A stretch of DNA of 64,000 bases from positions 23,809,951-23,873,950 of the forward strand of contig NC_135224.1 in the NCBI RefSeq assembly GCF_052324685.1, read 5' to 3'. The notes under the pieces were generated by a model that was not told the origin of the DNA, ran no database searches, and was given only the letters and a program-made list of their open reading frames with translations. The stretch comes from Brachyhypopomus gauderio (taxonomy: Eukaryota > Chordata > Actinopteri > Gymnotiformes > Hypopomidae). This document shows positions 22,368-32,982 of the stretch, in pieces. Every line of letters begins with the position of its first letter. Positions within the stretch are counted from its first letter, which is position 1. Made by a program: the position numbers and the translations under genes.

Positions 22368-25300
22368 GCTTGCAGGAGTATATCTCGTGTGAAGGTGTTT
22401 CTCTGCAGAGAGCAAGACAGTTCTTAGAGAAAGAGACCAGCTGTCTGAGAGCGAGACAAGCGGCACTAAGGACGGTCCACCCCAGCCCGCAGAGGTCCGC
22501 TGCAGGAGGTTCTGCTCAGCCTCTCTGCCAGGTCCGTCAAGTCTAGTCAGTTTTATTTATAAAGCGCTTTTTACAAAACATGGTGTCACAAAGCAGCTTC
22601 ACGAGCGCATGGGTCCAGATCCCTAATGAGCAAGACGGGGGCGAGTGTGGCAGAGACAAACTCCCTAGGTGGATTAGGAAGAAACCTTGGGAGGACCAAG
22701 ACCCAAAAGGGAAGCCATGCTCCATTGGCCCAGCAACTTTAAGTTCATATTTATAGTCCTGTGTCTATCTGAGCAGTCACAGTCTCTCCAATATGGATGC
22801 TGGGCCTCAGGTAGGATGCTGGCCGTATTGGCACATGCATCCACAGCATCAGCACATCCACTGGCAACCCAGAGCATCTTCTAGCTGCTTTATGGAATTG
22901 TCTTTGTAGAAACATGTAGTCAAGATACAGAATGCAGGTTAAATATGTAAAATCAAATTAAACTTCCATATATATAGTAGACGTGCCAGTGATTTAGCAT
23001 GTGGCTCCAGCAGGCTTATCCCTAGCAGCATAACTAAAGGGAGGGGCCTGGAGGTGACCACAGGCATGAGGGTACTGAGACATTACTCTGCCTTCGGCTG
23101 TAATCTTGTAGTTTTCGGAGCTGAGCGCATTTCTGCGCTTTGAGAGAGCAGCAGGTGAGATGGATTATGGTATGCAGTGAGTTCACTCGGATATTGTGGA
23201 GGACTATTTCATGCTTTATAGGCCAACAGAAGAATTTAAAAATCAGTTTGATATTTAACCAGGAGCCAGTGCAACGCTGAGAGAGTAGGACTAATGTGAT
23301 GGACTTCTCAAGGCCTAGTTAGGACTCTGGCTCTTGGATTCAAATGCAGCAAGTTGGACTTTCTTCAGGGACTGTTTAGAGCATCCAGTTAAAAGACAGT
23401 TACAGTAGTCCAATCTTGATGAGATTGTGGACCAGTTTCTCTGCATCTGATACCGAACGTACATGTCTCAGCTTGGCAATATTACATGAAGTTGCAAAGG
23501 CAGCATTAGTGACATTGACATAGTGACATGTGTGTGAAAAATGAAAGATCCAAATCACTAGAGACACCTAAACTTTTAGCAGGAGATTCAGGTGTTACTG
23601 AAAAGCCATCTAGTGTAATAAGAAGATTCGACCAATTGCTTCTTGCAGTCTTGGATCCAAGAAGTAACACCTCAGTTTTATCAGAATTTAGAAGAAGAAA
23701 ATTAGACGCCATCCAGTTCTTTATTTCTTGCAGTTGTCAGTTTTGGTAGTAGTATTGACATCATCCAAATTAGAAGATATATATAACTGAGTATCATCTG
23801 CATAGCAATGGAAGCTAATACCATGCCTACAAATGCTTGCTAGCATATATAATAGAATAACATGGGACCCAATACAGATCCTTATGAGCATTCATTATTT
23901 TCAAGTACAAATTGGTAACGATTGTTCAGGTAGGATTTGAACCAGGAGAGTGATTGACCTTTATCTGAGAATATTAAGAGATTTTAAGACTACTTTAGAC
24001 GGTTTCAGTGCCGTGGTGGGTCTAAGCACGTTAGGTCTTGCAGGGCCTACAGCCATGTAGCCAGGTCAGATGGGAGACAGTAGGAAGCATGAGTGTAGTT
24101 CCTCTTAGATGTTCTGCTCCCCTGTGCTGTAGGAGGTGAGTGAGCTGGAGAAGCTGAGGGAGACGGTCCAGAAGGACCACACGCTCCTGAGAAAGAAAGA
24201 GGAGAGACTCAGCCAGCTGGAGACGTCACTGGCAGAGGAGGTAACACACACACACACACACACGCACGCGTATGCCTGCACCCACACACTTACGTACAAA
24301 CCCACATTAATACCTACCTGGGCTTTACAATGTTTTTCTCAGCTGTCATGTGATGAAGGCGAGCGGCTGGTGGGAGATCGGAGAGTCTCATTTGATGTCA
24401 GAGACTCAGAGACGAGCAGAGACGAGTATGGCCAAGAGGAGACGAGTGAGAGACAAACTCTGAATGCACAACACGCACACACGGGTAGACATTTTGAGAA
24501 GGCACTAATTTTGGTTTTCACAAAGTTTACTACCATAGTTTTTTATGGTGGCAATTTGTATTGATTCTAGATTGTGAAGAGTGATTAGATGAATTGCAAT
24601 TAATTGCAAAGTCATTCCCTGTGATGAAAATGACCTTTTACAATACAAAATTACAATACAAAATTATTGCATTACGGCTCCTCCATTTCAGTTAATGGAG
24701 ATCATTTCAGTGATGATCTCGTTAGCTCAGGAGATAAAAAGTTGATGAGGATAAGACAGCTGACATCAATCCGTCATGCTGATTAGAAGAGAAGACTGGT
24801 TGCTTTAAAAGGGTAGTGGTGCGTTTACGTTTTCTCCTGTTAACCATGGTCACCTCCAAGGAAACACGTTCAGTCATCATTGCATCAAAAGGGTTTCACA
24901 GGCAAGGACAGTGTGGCTTGTACGATGCACCCCAATCAACCATTTATCCAGTCACTAAGGACTTTGGGGAGAGTGCTTCAAGTTGCATGAAGGAGGCTTC
25001 AGGGAGCGTCTCCTACAGGAGCGTCTCCTACAGAGGAGGCAGCTATGAGCCTCCTCACACCATCAAAGTGTGGGGTCACTCCCAATGTTGCCTAAGCAAA
25101 GCACAGCCATAAATAAGGGAAGGTATCAAAACATCCTTCCAGAACAACTTCTCCCAACGATTCAGGAGCAGTTTAGCAACAAACAATTATGGACTGTTAA
25201 TAATTGTACTTCATTATATCACATAAACATTTGACAAAAGGTTCTTAAAAAAATAAACTGAGGAAGCAAACTGTGAAAACTAAAAATTTGCCCACAACTG

Positions 25301-26216
25301 TAAGCAGCTCTAGAGTCCACTCTGGTCTTGATGGTTCATAGTTGTCTGATGTTTTTATCTCTCTAGCAGTAATACACCCAAACCCTGGTCTTCCTCTCTG
25401 TTTCAGCACATGCAGTGCCAGTGAAAGTGCAGCAGTTAGCAGAGTCCCTGCAGCAGATCTCTGGCCAGCTGAACACAGTGCTGGGTGCACTGGGATCTCT
25501 CACTGGGAGGACCGTCCAGCCCCTCCCTCAGTCACCTCCGTCCTCCTCCTTCCCTCCTGCCCCGTCCTGGGCATGGACACCAAGCCCCGCCTCCTCTTCA
25601 TTGGCCAATCAGAACAGTTTCTTACACTGTTCTGTCCCAAAAACACACGGGTCTGACCTTCATTTGAACTCCCACTGGAGCAAACTCTTCCCTGGTACGT
25701 AGAGACAGACACACCCCAAACATTAGCAGTGATGAGCAGTGGTCACCTCTGTGGGCTGCAGTAACTTTCACTAATGCTTCATTTCTTCATCACTCGTAAA
25801 ACCTTTAAAATACAAATAGAAAACTTCTGCCTCTCCCTCAAGCACAAACCAGTCACTGCTGGATTTATAGCCTTTTTTGCATAGTTGATGACCTCCATTG
25901 ATTTTCTGTGCTTGGATAATGCCGATCTTTTCCAGTGCAAGTGTGATGCAGTGTAGAGACCTGCTTCAGATTAGCTTCAATCTAAACCGCACTACCTGTA
26001 TTAAGACTGCTCTGATTTTAGGAGTTTCCATGGATACCAGTGCCCGCTATCCCATGAGGGCTACCAGAGCATATAGTGGATACACTCCAGCAAGGTGACT
26101 ACACACACTTGCACACCTGTGCAGGCTCGCTCACAATCTCTCACTCTCACTCACAGGGTCAGTGCTGCTGTTGATTTTTGAAGGAAAATTGATGAACTCA
26201 TACAGTGCTTTTCCAT

Positions 26217-26302
<86 letters not shown>

Positions 26303-26652
26303 TGTGTAGTCTCTCCTCTGAGCTAGATAGCCAGAGGCTGCAGAGACTGATTGAAGACAACAAAAGGTGGCTGGAATCACAACGCAAAGACCCAAATGTG
26401 TATCCTTTCACAATCTCTCTCTCCCCCTCAGCTTATACACATGTACGTATCACACACAAACCAGTACGGGAACAGAATGCATCATATTTTCACACACACT
26501 CTCTTGCACCCTTGTACTCTCCTGAACCTCTGCCCAGGCCTCTCTTCACACGCTACCCAGCTGCCCCACCCACCAATGGGCTGGTCCAGCTCGGCCTGGA
26601 CGAGAACAATCAGATCAAGGTCTACCATTACCGAAGAGGCACAACCCACTGA
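15148..26652 (+). CDS. cep164: CEP164, centrosomal protein of 164 kDa (complete, 21 coding exons)
   Basis: CEP164 is a distal-appendage protein of the mother centriole needed to dock vesicles and start cilium assembly. In known homologues its N-terminal WW region recruits the kinase TTBK2. Twenty-one exons with GT/AG borders and matching phases add to 2,934 nt (977 residues plus stop), an exact multiple of three, which supports the model. Order: N-terminal conserved block and WW domain (exons 1-3), Lys-rich tract, acidic linker exons (4-8), long Glu/Arg-rich coiled coil (9-14), conserved [22 protein letters not shown] block (14-15), [16 protein letters not shown] (16), and C-terminal [22 protein letters not shown] (21). 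The product is shorter than mammalian CEP164 (about 1,460 residues), mostly in the coiled coil. Translation starts at ATG 15,148 by homology of the [12 protein letters not shown] segment. Confidence 0.93.
17297..17342. repeat. (CT)n microsatellite in CEP164 intron 3
   Basis: About 23 CT units, followed by a short CA run, located 50 bp before exon 4. It provides the pyrimidine-rich tract of that acceptor. Confidence 0.95.
17394..19069 (+). CDS. cep164: CEP164 exons 4-8: linker region
   Basis: Exons are 17,394-17,504 ([11 protein letters not shown]..), 18,074-18,205 ([15 protein letters not shown] then [12 protein letters not shown]), 18,337-18,414 ([19 protein letters not shown]), 18,654-18,755 and 19,011-19,069. 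Lengths of 111, 132, 78 and 102 nt are multiples of three, and the last leaves two bases that are completed by exon 9. The APLRG and HLDLDxLxGGLQYE blocks match conserved parts of CEP164. The remainder is acidic and low in complexity. Exon 4's acceptor uses a (CT)n microsatellite as its pyrimidine tract, and its donor is followed at once by a 12-unit minisatellite. Confidence 0.85.
17505..17893. repeat. 12-unit minisatellite derived from the CEP164 exon 4 splice donor
   Basis: Twelve tandem units share the core GTCTATATCCTCTAGTAGGG. Four units are preceded by GGTAAATGTACG (31-bp type) and eight by GGTGAACATGTAC (33-bp type). The first GTAAAT is the donor of exon 4 (TTAGGG/GTAAATG), and every unit repeats this AGGGGTRAA context, giving a ladder of donor-like sites. 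Frames through the array ([10 protein letters not shown]) are repeat artefacts. Confidence 0.9.
19491..22237 (+). CDS. cep164: CEP164 exons 9-14: coiled-coil region
   Basis: Exons are 19,491-19,839, 19,928-20,071, 20,202-20,285, 21,037-21,105, 21,477-21,694 and 22,073-22,237. They encode long charged heptad-like stretches ([33 protein letters not shown]-like, [18 protein letters not shown]), typical of the central CEP164 coiled coil. Exon 9 includes an in-frame (GT)n tract translated as ECVCVCEC just before [10 protein letters not shown]. Introns between these exons are short and dominated by TG/CA repeats. Exon 9's donor (GAG/GTGCAG) is weak, so its end is the least certain border. Confidence 0.8.
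20286..20810. repeat. Satellite copies of the CEP164 exon 11 end plus (TG)n
   Basis: The sequence CTACTCCAAACTCAG/GTACTTTA, which spans the real exon 11 donor, is repeated at 20,411, 20,645, 20,707 (variant CCATGCTCAG) and 20,765. Each copy keeps the donor and is separated by TTTGAGTGTGTG and TG-rich spacer. A 90-bp (TG)n lies at 20,309-20,400. A short LTR-like insert interrupts one unit. Confidence 0.85.
20434..20594 (-). mobile_element. Short solo LTR (161 bp) in CEP164 intron 11
   Basis: The insert starts TGTAGTG and ends GCTACA, with complementary TGTAG/CTACA ends, and breaks a GGTACTTTACCTGC satellite unit. Flanks CTTTA and ATTTA are a near 5-bp target duplication. Read on - it has a TATA-like CATTTATAGG and, further on, a GAATAAAG polyadenylation signal in the order expected of an LTR. 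The family is unknown. Size and a 5-bp duplication would suit a copia/TRIM LTR. Confidence 0.55.
21106..21460. repeat. (TG)n and ~150-bp tandem duplication in CEP164 intron 12
   Basis: After exon 12 a (TG)n run (21,112-21,185) leads into a unit containing GTATCTGAGAGTGTGTGGCC, GTATCTCTGAGAGTGTATGG and CATTGTGAACTATTATGCTA. The whole unit is repeated once (about 21,183-21,303 and 21,336-21,455). Confidence 0.85.
21698..21958. repeat. (CA)n microsatellites in CEP164 intron 13
   Basis: Two CA-rich stretches, 21,698-21,745 (interrupted) and 21,886-21,958 (about 36 units). Confidence 0.9.
22322..22366. repeat. (CT)n microsatellite forming the exon 15 acceptor tract
   Basis: About 22 CT units directly followed by AG and CEP164 exon 15. 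Confidence 0.95.
22369..26652 (+). CDS. cep164: CEP164 exons 15-21: C-terminal region
   Basis: Exons are 22,369-22,531 ([20 protein letters not shown]), 24,133-24,240 ([20 protein letters not shown]), 24,343-24,484, 25,407-25,694 ([20 protein letters not shown]), 26,022-26,094, 26,310-26,399 ([17 protein letters not shown]) and 26,538-26,652 ([27 protein letters not shown], stop TGA). Phases join without shifts. Intron 15 contains a reverse-oriented LINE starting within about 10 nt of the exon 15 donor. Intron 17 contains a decayed Tc1 relic. Exon 20 begins directly after an 80-bp (TG)n run. Confidence 0.85.
22537..24050 (-). mobile_element. LINE (L2/CR1-like) fragment in CEP164 intron 15, reverse orientation
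   Basis: The 3' end, on - strand at 22,537-22,720, is the teleost LINE tail that reads AGCTGCTTTGTGACACCATG then AAAAAGCGCTTTATAAATAA. Further up, 23,712-23,506 on - reads [17 protein letters not shown] and [13 protein letters not shown], the C-terminal end of a LINE reverse transcriptase. The 5' end is truncated or blurred near 24,050. Related tails occur at 30,568, 37,597 and 47,041. Confidence 0.65.
24700..25301 (+). pseudogene. Decayed Tc1-like transposon relic in CEP164 intron 17
   Basis: A frame reads [17 protein letters not shown] then [13 protein letters not shown], resembling the N-terminal helix-turn-helix of a Tc1-like transposase. After a large deletion it continues HTIKVWG and, in another frame, [19 protein letters not shown], matching the C-terminal half. 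The right end near 25,250-25,301 (GAGGAAGCAAACTGTG, then CCCACAACTG) resembles Tc1 inverted-repeat sequence. The left end is uncertain. Confidence 0.5.
26218..26306. repeat. (TG)n microsatellite before CEP164 exon 20
   Basis: About 40 TG units with one TATG interruption, ending in GTAG at the exon 20 acceptor. Confidence 0.95.
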
Positions 26653-26944
26653 TGTCCGTGTATGTCCAATGCAAACATCAGTGGATAGACAGAATACAAA
26701 CATGCCATCACATTACAGGTGATGTTGCTGACAGTCAAGTCAGATTTAGCGTAGTACTTTGAAATTCTTTTTTGATAAAAACATTTCTCATCTAATTGAA
26801 ATTCAGATGGCATATCTAACTGTAATTAGTGATTAAGGTATTTCCGCCTACATAACACATTGCAGTGGTGGATTATACTTATTAAGATGGCGGTGGCAGT
26901 GTTGGATGTGGCTAAAACGAGCTGGAACGTCGTCTTTCCTGCAG

Positions 26945-28841
26945 GTGCTGAACCTGCGCTCTGGCGTGTCCCGCATGGCGGTGGTGTCCTTGAGGGAGTT
27001 GTACTCCAGCCTGCAGAAAGGGATGGACCAAGAAGTGGAGGTTACAGCTAAGGTCCTCCTCCACAAAGCAGCGGAGTCCAATGGCTTCATCAGGCAGGAC
27101 GTGGACACAGCTCTGGACAGCATGGTGCAGAACTGCACCCCCATTCGGAGCATGAACGCCCTTCTCGCTGGAGGACTCTGGTCAGTTAGCCTGCAGTGAG
27201 CTTTAAACTGTGGCTTTCAGATAGCAACAACAGTCACAAGAAGCTAACACAGCACTAATTTTGGCTGCTGTTTTTACCTCTCCAATGTTCTTTCAAAATA
27301 TTGCCCTGGCCTATATCAATATTTTTAGTTATTTATCCTCTTATATGTTATTTTTATTGCGTTCCATCTCCGCTCTGCTGATCCAAACTGCCCTTCACAA
27401 TGCTTAAAAAATAGGCTAGTTAGCTAGCTCACAGAGGACATACAAACATTTTCTGTTTAAAAATACACATGTACACTAACTGGTGCAAGCTAAGCAATCG
27501 AATAGAATATGATCATTTGATTGTGCACTTAGATCATACATAAGGGTTTTAAGTTTCTTTATAGAAGCTAAAAGTTGTACTGTATACATTGATTGGATGG
27601 ATTAATAGTTATTACTATTATTATAATAGTTATTTTTTTCCTTCTGTTTTCCTCAAAAGTCATCTGAATGCTGCAGTAAGAAAGTGTACTGCTCGGCACT
27701 TGGCTACTTTGGTAGAGAAGATTGGTGCTGGCCGCTTATTGTCTGGGGCGAAAGACGTCACACCGCGAATTATTCCTGCAGTCTCCAAGTTGGCACAGGA
27801 CTCTTCACAAGAAACCAAGTTAGTACTGGGATCAGAACGAGAATTCTACAAAGCTTATTCAGTTTCCCAGATAGTAATATTTTGCTGATTCTTTTAGTCT
27901 CCTAGTCTGATACCCTGAAGTCAGCAAATGCTGCTAAATTGTAGAGTAATAGAAACACTATCGTGTTTTCTAGACACAGACAGCCTTGTAAAATTGCGCC
28001 CTGGTAAGATAAATGGTTGGTGTGCTGTGAGTTACGGGTCCCTCACGGTTCTCTCCTGTTTTGGGGTCTGTTCCTCGTCTCAGGCGCTTGGGCCGGCGTA
28101 TGCTGCTGTTCCTGTCCTCCCACCATGACTTTGATAAGATGGTGGAAAAGTGCATCCCTGCCAAAGACCTGGCAACCATCAGGGACACTGTCCTCACTCT
28201 GAAATCCAAGGTAGCGATTCATGATTGGATACATGATGAGGATTTTTTATCCCATCCACTATGCCCCATGTTAACTCATTAAACAAATGTATGTGTAGAC
28301 ATAAAAAAACTATTCTTTCAGAAAGTCATTCCACTGATATGCTAAGAGATGCCAGAGATAAAAAAGATAAAAGATTTACCAGAAATACTATAATTCCTAA
28401 ATTAATTAATAATATTTATAATATTGATAATAATCATTCCAGAGAGTTACCATAGTTACCAAATACTGTCACTTTAATTGAATGAAATCTTTCTAGGTTA
28501 AGAAAATGCTTCTGTAATAACCCAGTGCTGTCCAGGGTTGATTTATTGATCATTGTTCCTTTTAAATGTTCTTTTTATAGAGCTGGTTAGGGAACTCTAC
28601 CCCTGCAAGCCACAACTGGTTGAGCAGAAGGTGCTCCCTCTGCTCTGGTACCTCCTGGGGACCTCCAGCAACAGTGGTACGGTCCACGGGAGGGGTGGAA
28701 GCGTGACGGGGCCACTGTCCACCTATGCCAAGCCCTTCATGCCCACATGGGCCCCGCGCTGCTGGACTGCGCTGGTTCCCAACCTTCCAATATCCGCAAG
28801 AGCCTAAGAGAGTTTGTGAAGAACCTCCCGACCACATGAGA
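26945..28841 (+). pseudogene. TOGARAM-family gene remnant (C-terminal TOG domain exons)
   Basis: TOGARAM (crescerin/FAM179) proteins bind axonemal microtubules through TOG arrays. Exons 26,945-27,180 (LRSGVSRMAVVSLRELYSSL; NALLAGGL), 27,660-27,818 (AAVRKCTARHLATLVEKIGA) and 28,084-28,210 (RRMLLFLSSHHDFDKMVEK) have good borders and phases and match the last TOG domain. The final exon, 28,581-28,841, has ELVRELYPCKPQLVEQKVLP in one frame and LCQALHAHMGPALLDCAGSQ..SLREFVKNLPTT in another, so one base appears missing near 28,712. Its acceptor phase also does not match the previous exon, and about 130 residues expected between them are absent. Upstream TOG exons are absent, since CEP164 ends 293 bp before. 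An AATAAA lies at 28,866. Best read as a truncated, frameshifted duplicate. Confidence 0.7.
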
Positions 28842-29228
28842 GCTGCCAGCCAGACCTCCAGACAAAAATAAAGCCCAACATGGATTCTACTTGAAGATGG
28901 AGATGTTTGTGCATTTCTTACTGTGCCTGCACTCTAAATGAAAGAGAGAGGAAGAAAGTCAAACGTTTTTAACATTTTGAATTAGCAGAAAGCTAAATCC
29001 TTAAACTCAGAAGTCCTTTTAAATAAGGAGCACAGATTTTAGTGAATCACATCAGGTTTAACACACCTAGGAGCTCTGCTCTTTTTGCACTTTGAAATAC
29101 TAACACTTATGATAACTGTTGTCATGGTGACTATAGATATATATTGTTCTATGATTGTTATTTTCTGTTGACATATCCTGAGGTAACTGTGCAGAATGTA
29201 ATTTATCACATACACAAGAAACAAGGAT
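28842..29228. other. Spacer, 3' flank of the TOGARAM remnant
   Basis: Contains the AATAAA at 28,866. No gene or repeat recognised in the rest. Confidence 0.5.
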
Positions 29229-30107
29229 CTGGGGGGTATTCCACGAAGCGAGCTAACTCAGTAAGCCGGGCTTTTTAAGACAAGCCTGGCTCATTTTGCT
29301 CAAATTCGGTTCCACGAAAGAGGCTAGACTTGAGCCTCGCTCAGTTACTACAGCAACATATACGTTTGAACTAACCTGCTCTGTACCAGGCTAGAGTTGA
29401 GGCTTAGCTTAGCGGGACCGCTTCTATTGGCTGAGCAGCGTGATGTCAGTCTCGCCATCCGGGAAACTGAATTGAGGAACAAGGTTCCACTGCAGTTCTA
29501 TCCATTAAATTGCTGTGGATGTAGCATATAATATCATATCTTTATACATTTAATTGAGTACTGTAATTATTAGTTTGGAATGATTGCAGGTTATTATCAA
29601 AATTTAATAATTATATTTCCAAATGCAATATATATATTTCGATCTTAAGAGTACATATTCATTGTTAATCAGTGAGGTTTCTGCACATTTTAATGTATTG
29701 GTTTAATCTTCACAAATTCAGGTCAGTGTAAAATGGAATACAGTGTCTAATCGCAGTTATGGTGCAGAAACATACATTAGTATAAACTCTATATCACAAA
29801 AAATACAATTCTTTGTACCTGAGTATTAATAATTATTAATACTGAGTAATTTAGGTGAAGATACTTTTAGGTATATATTTATCCCCATACTTCCTCTTTT
29901 GTGTTCAAATTACAAGCAAATCATATCACTCTGCAATTTACATATGTTCAGTATAAATAATGTAAATGTGTGGTTAACTTAATGGTGCAAAAAGGAAATG
30001 GACACAGACAACTACCTTACCAAGATTTTCATACAGGTGATACAAATAATCCAAAATGTAGGCTATAAAAGAGCAGCTAACAGTGAAGGCTGAAGGCTGA
30101 TTGACCA

Positions 30108-31786
30108 TGGCATGCCCATTTGTAGAGAATCCAGTAGAGGGAGCGTGTATAGTGCGCAGAGCATTCATGCTACCAGCTCCAAGGTCATTCCAGGACAGGA
30201 CAGATCCACTGGGCTTTCCAGATGACTACTTATTTGTTCAGAAGACACAGTATTATATATCTTTGTAAATTACTGGGGCCATATATTGAGAAGACCACTA
30301 GACGTAGCAAAGCTCTTACCAAACCCCAAACGGTCTGTATCGCTTTGCGCTTCTTTGCCAGTCATGCATTTCTGTACAGTGTTGGGGATGCATAACATCT
30401 TAGTAAGGCAACGGTCTGCCGTGAAATTCGAAAGGTTTACCTTGCGCTTAAGCGTTTCCTTAATATATTCATCAAATTCCCTGGTCACAGAGGCATCCTT
30501 CCCATCCTTTTCAGAACAGCTGTCATGTATTCATGAGAAGTAGTGTTGGTTTGATCAGTAACTTGGAGTCAATCAATCAATCAATCAAATTTTATTTATA
30601 TAGCGCTTTTTACAACAGTTGTTGTCACAAAGCAGCTTTACAAGTGCCGAGTCCTAGCCCCCAGAGAGCAAGCCAAGGGCGACAGTGGCAAGGAAAAACT
30701 CCCTAGTTTTTTTGCATGAGGAAGAAACCTTGAGAGGAACCAAGACTCAGGGGGGGAACCCATACTCCTCTGGCCGACACCGGTCACCATGACAACAACA
30801 ACAATTTAGACAGAAAGAAATTAAAGAAAAGGAAAATATGTAGTAATGTCCATCATGGTGTAGGTTTATCCGGTCAGGCAGTAGGGGGCTGGCACTGGAG
30901 TTAAATGTATATGACTTTAACAGATGCTCTTATCCAGAGCACTTACCAAAGTGCTTTGTATTCATCTTAATCAACTATTTCATGCTAAAATTCATTCAAT
31001 TCAAAACGCATTGAATTCTCTAGGATTTTCAAATGTCATTGGTGCTATAGACTGTACTCACATCTGGATAAAGGCTCCATCTGTACCCATGGAGGCAGAC
31101 TATGTGAACCAAAAAATTATTTCACAGCATCAATGTACAGGTACATGCAAGTTTTGCCTACCCAACAGAAAATGTAAAGCATGTCAGTTCATGGGTTTGA
31201 ACAACTTTCACCCTTTGTCACTTTTGCCATTGTTCTAAATGGTTTGCACCAGCCAATTTCTATTCTCCAACATTGAGGTAAAATGGCCCGGCTCGGTGCA
31301 CAATATTTCGTGCCTCCTCACTGGCACAGAGGTTTGCCCAAGGTAAGAACACTCCAACCACACAAAATAGTGCAGATTTGGCCTCAGTGTTTAACTCTTC
31401 TCCTTATAATTGTAGGTGCTTTTCCTGGCTTATTGCTTAGGGATAGGGGTTACCCCTGCCAACCTTTTCTCCTTACCCCATATGCAGACCCTACAACAGA
31501 TGCAGAGAGGAGGTTCAATCGTGCACATTCTAAGACAAGGGCATGCAGTGAGATGGCATTTGGACAGTTAAAGAGCAGATTTAACTGCTTGCGCCATCTC
31601 AGAGTCACCCCTGAGAGAGCCTGTGATATCGTAGCACCCTGTGCAGTTTTGCACAATGTGGCAATACTGCAAAAAGAAGAAATGCCAAGAGTGCAGTTGG
31701 AGCAATGGGAAGATGGCATTTTAATTGCAGACCACATGGATGGTAGAGCTATGAGGGACATGTATGCAAACACTTACTTTGGTTAA
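30108..31786 (+). pseudogene. Harbinger transposase (HARBI1-like), disrupted
   Basis: The start reads MACPFVENPVEGACIVRRAF and PDDYLFVQKTQYY, then (after a stop at about 30,261) LLGPYIEKTTRRSKALTKPQ and LRFFASHAFLYSVGDA, followed by TAA at about 30,391 and HLSKATVCREIRKVYLALKR in the same frame. The DDE part resumes beyond the LINE insertion: FSNVIGAIDCTHIWIKAPS (first Asp) and ADYVNQK. A final open stretch reads LLRDRGYPCQPFLLTPYADP (second Asp position in LRDRGY), then RRFNRAHSKTRACSEMAFGQ and LRVTPERACDIVAPCAVLHN. Stops, frame changes and the insertion show it is inactive. Confidence 0.85.
30568..30910 (-). mobile_element. LINE 3' end inserted in the Harbinger transposase
   Basis: On + it begins with (TCAA)n then TTTTATTTATATAGCGCTTT and TCACAAAGCAGCTTTACAAG, the reverse complement of the common teleost LINE tail. 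The distal end is not sharply defined. The stretch after about 30,910 (CAGATGCTCTTATCCAGAGC) resembles a SINE/LINE core. Confidence 0.65.
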
Positions 31787-32982
31787 GGGAATATTTTGTT
31801 TGCATTTGTTCATTAACACTATTAACATAAAACAAGACGGCTTTTTTTTGGAAAGAGAAATTTATTAATTGTCTTGCTGAGCCTGTGGACAGAAGAAACT
31901 TTGATTTACTTATCTTGCAAAAACAAGCGTATTAAAGTGAGACCTTTTTGCAAATACTCACATTTTTCTCCATTTTCTTTATTTCAAGCTTCAACTTCCA
32001 TATTATTAGTTTTTTGTATTGCAGATCTGCTTTTTTACATTCTATATCTTGGAGCAAGAACCTTTTGTAGATCTCACTAATCTCAGATTCCTTTAAGACT
32101 GAAGTATAGTCAAGATTGAGAAGTATTTATTCATGTTGAACTGCATAACTACTACTCACGTGTTCTCTTGCAGAGGTGTGAGCTCTGGACATGGAGGCCT
32201 GAGGGTCTTCTCTCTGTTCTTCCATTTCCTTTAAATACAACACAAATCATGAGATCACACAGCACATTAACAGACAGATACATAGACACACACGCCTTAC
32301 AGAACAGGCAGACACTGTGTCCTCATTCTCCTGTACCATCCTGGATGGTCCGGCAATCTCCCCCTGCAAACAACAAATTAAGACACATAAATGTTAACGA
32401 TCCTCAGGGTTCAGTCATAAGAAATAGGCTGGTTTATGGTACTCACATCATTGTCAAATACAGGAGGGTCTAAAAGAGTCCGCACACCCCCCACCACTGT
32501 AGTCATCAAGAATACAATAATACTATGATGTAGCCTGTAAGAACAAACATGTAAAATCTGAGAAACAACTGAACCTACCTTTAACATAAGGCTGTGTATC
32601 ATGAGGACAGACAGGATCAGATGATGTTCCTCCTTCAATTCCCACAATGATGGGGTGTCCGCTGTTTTGCTCTAAAGCAAGGTCTTCTGCAGGAGTGAGG
32701 GCTGCTACAGGAGGCCCACCACCAGCAGCAGCAGTAGCAGTAGCAGTTTTCTTTCTGGTTGCTAAAATATTTTATATAGTTATTTAATATGGTGTTTTAC
32801 CTTTTCCTGCACATTGGACTAATCAACTGTACTTACCATTCTGGAGTATATTTTTATATTTCACCTTGACCTGCTGCCACGTTCTCTTAACCCTGCTCAT
32901 GTTACTTTTAAATCATGAAATTATTATTAACATTATTAATTTACTATAACACTTTTAAAATGCCAATGAATGGATTAAATTA

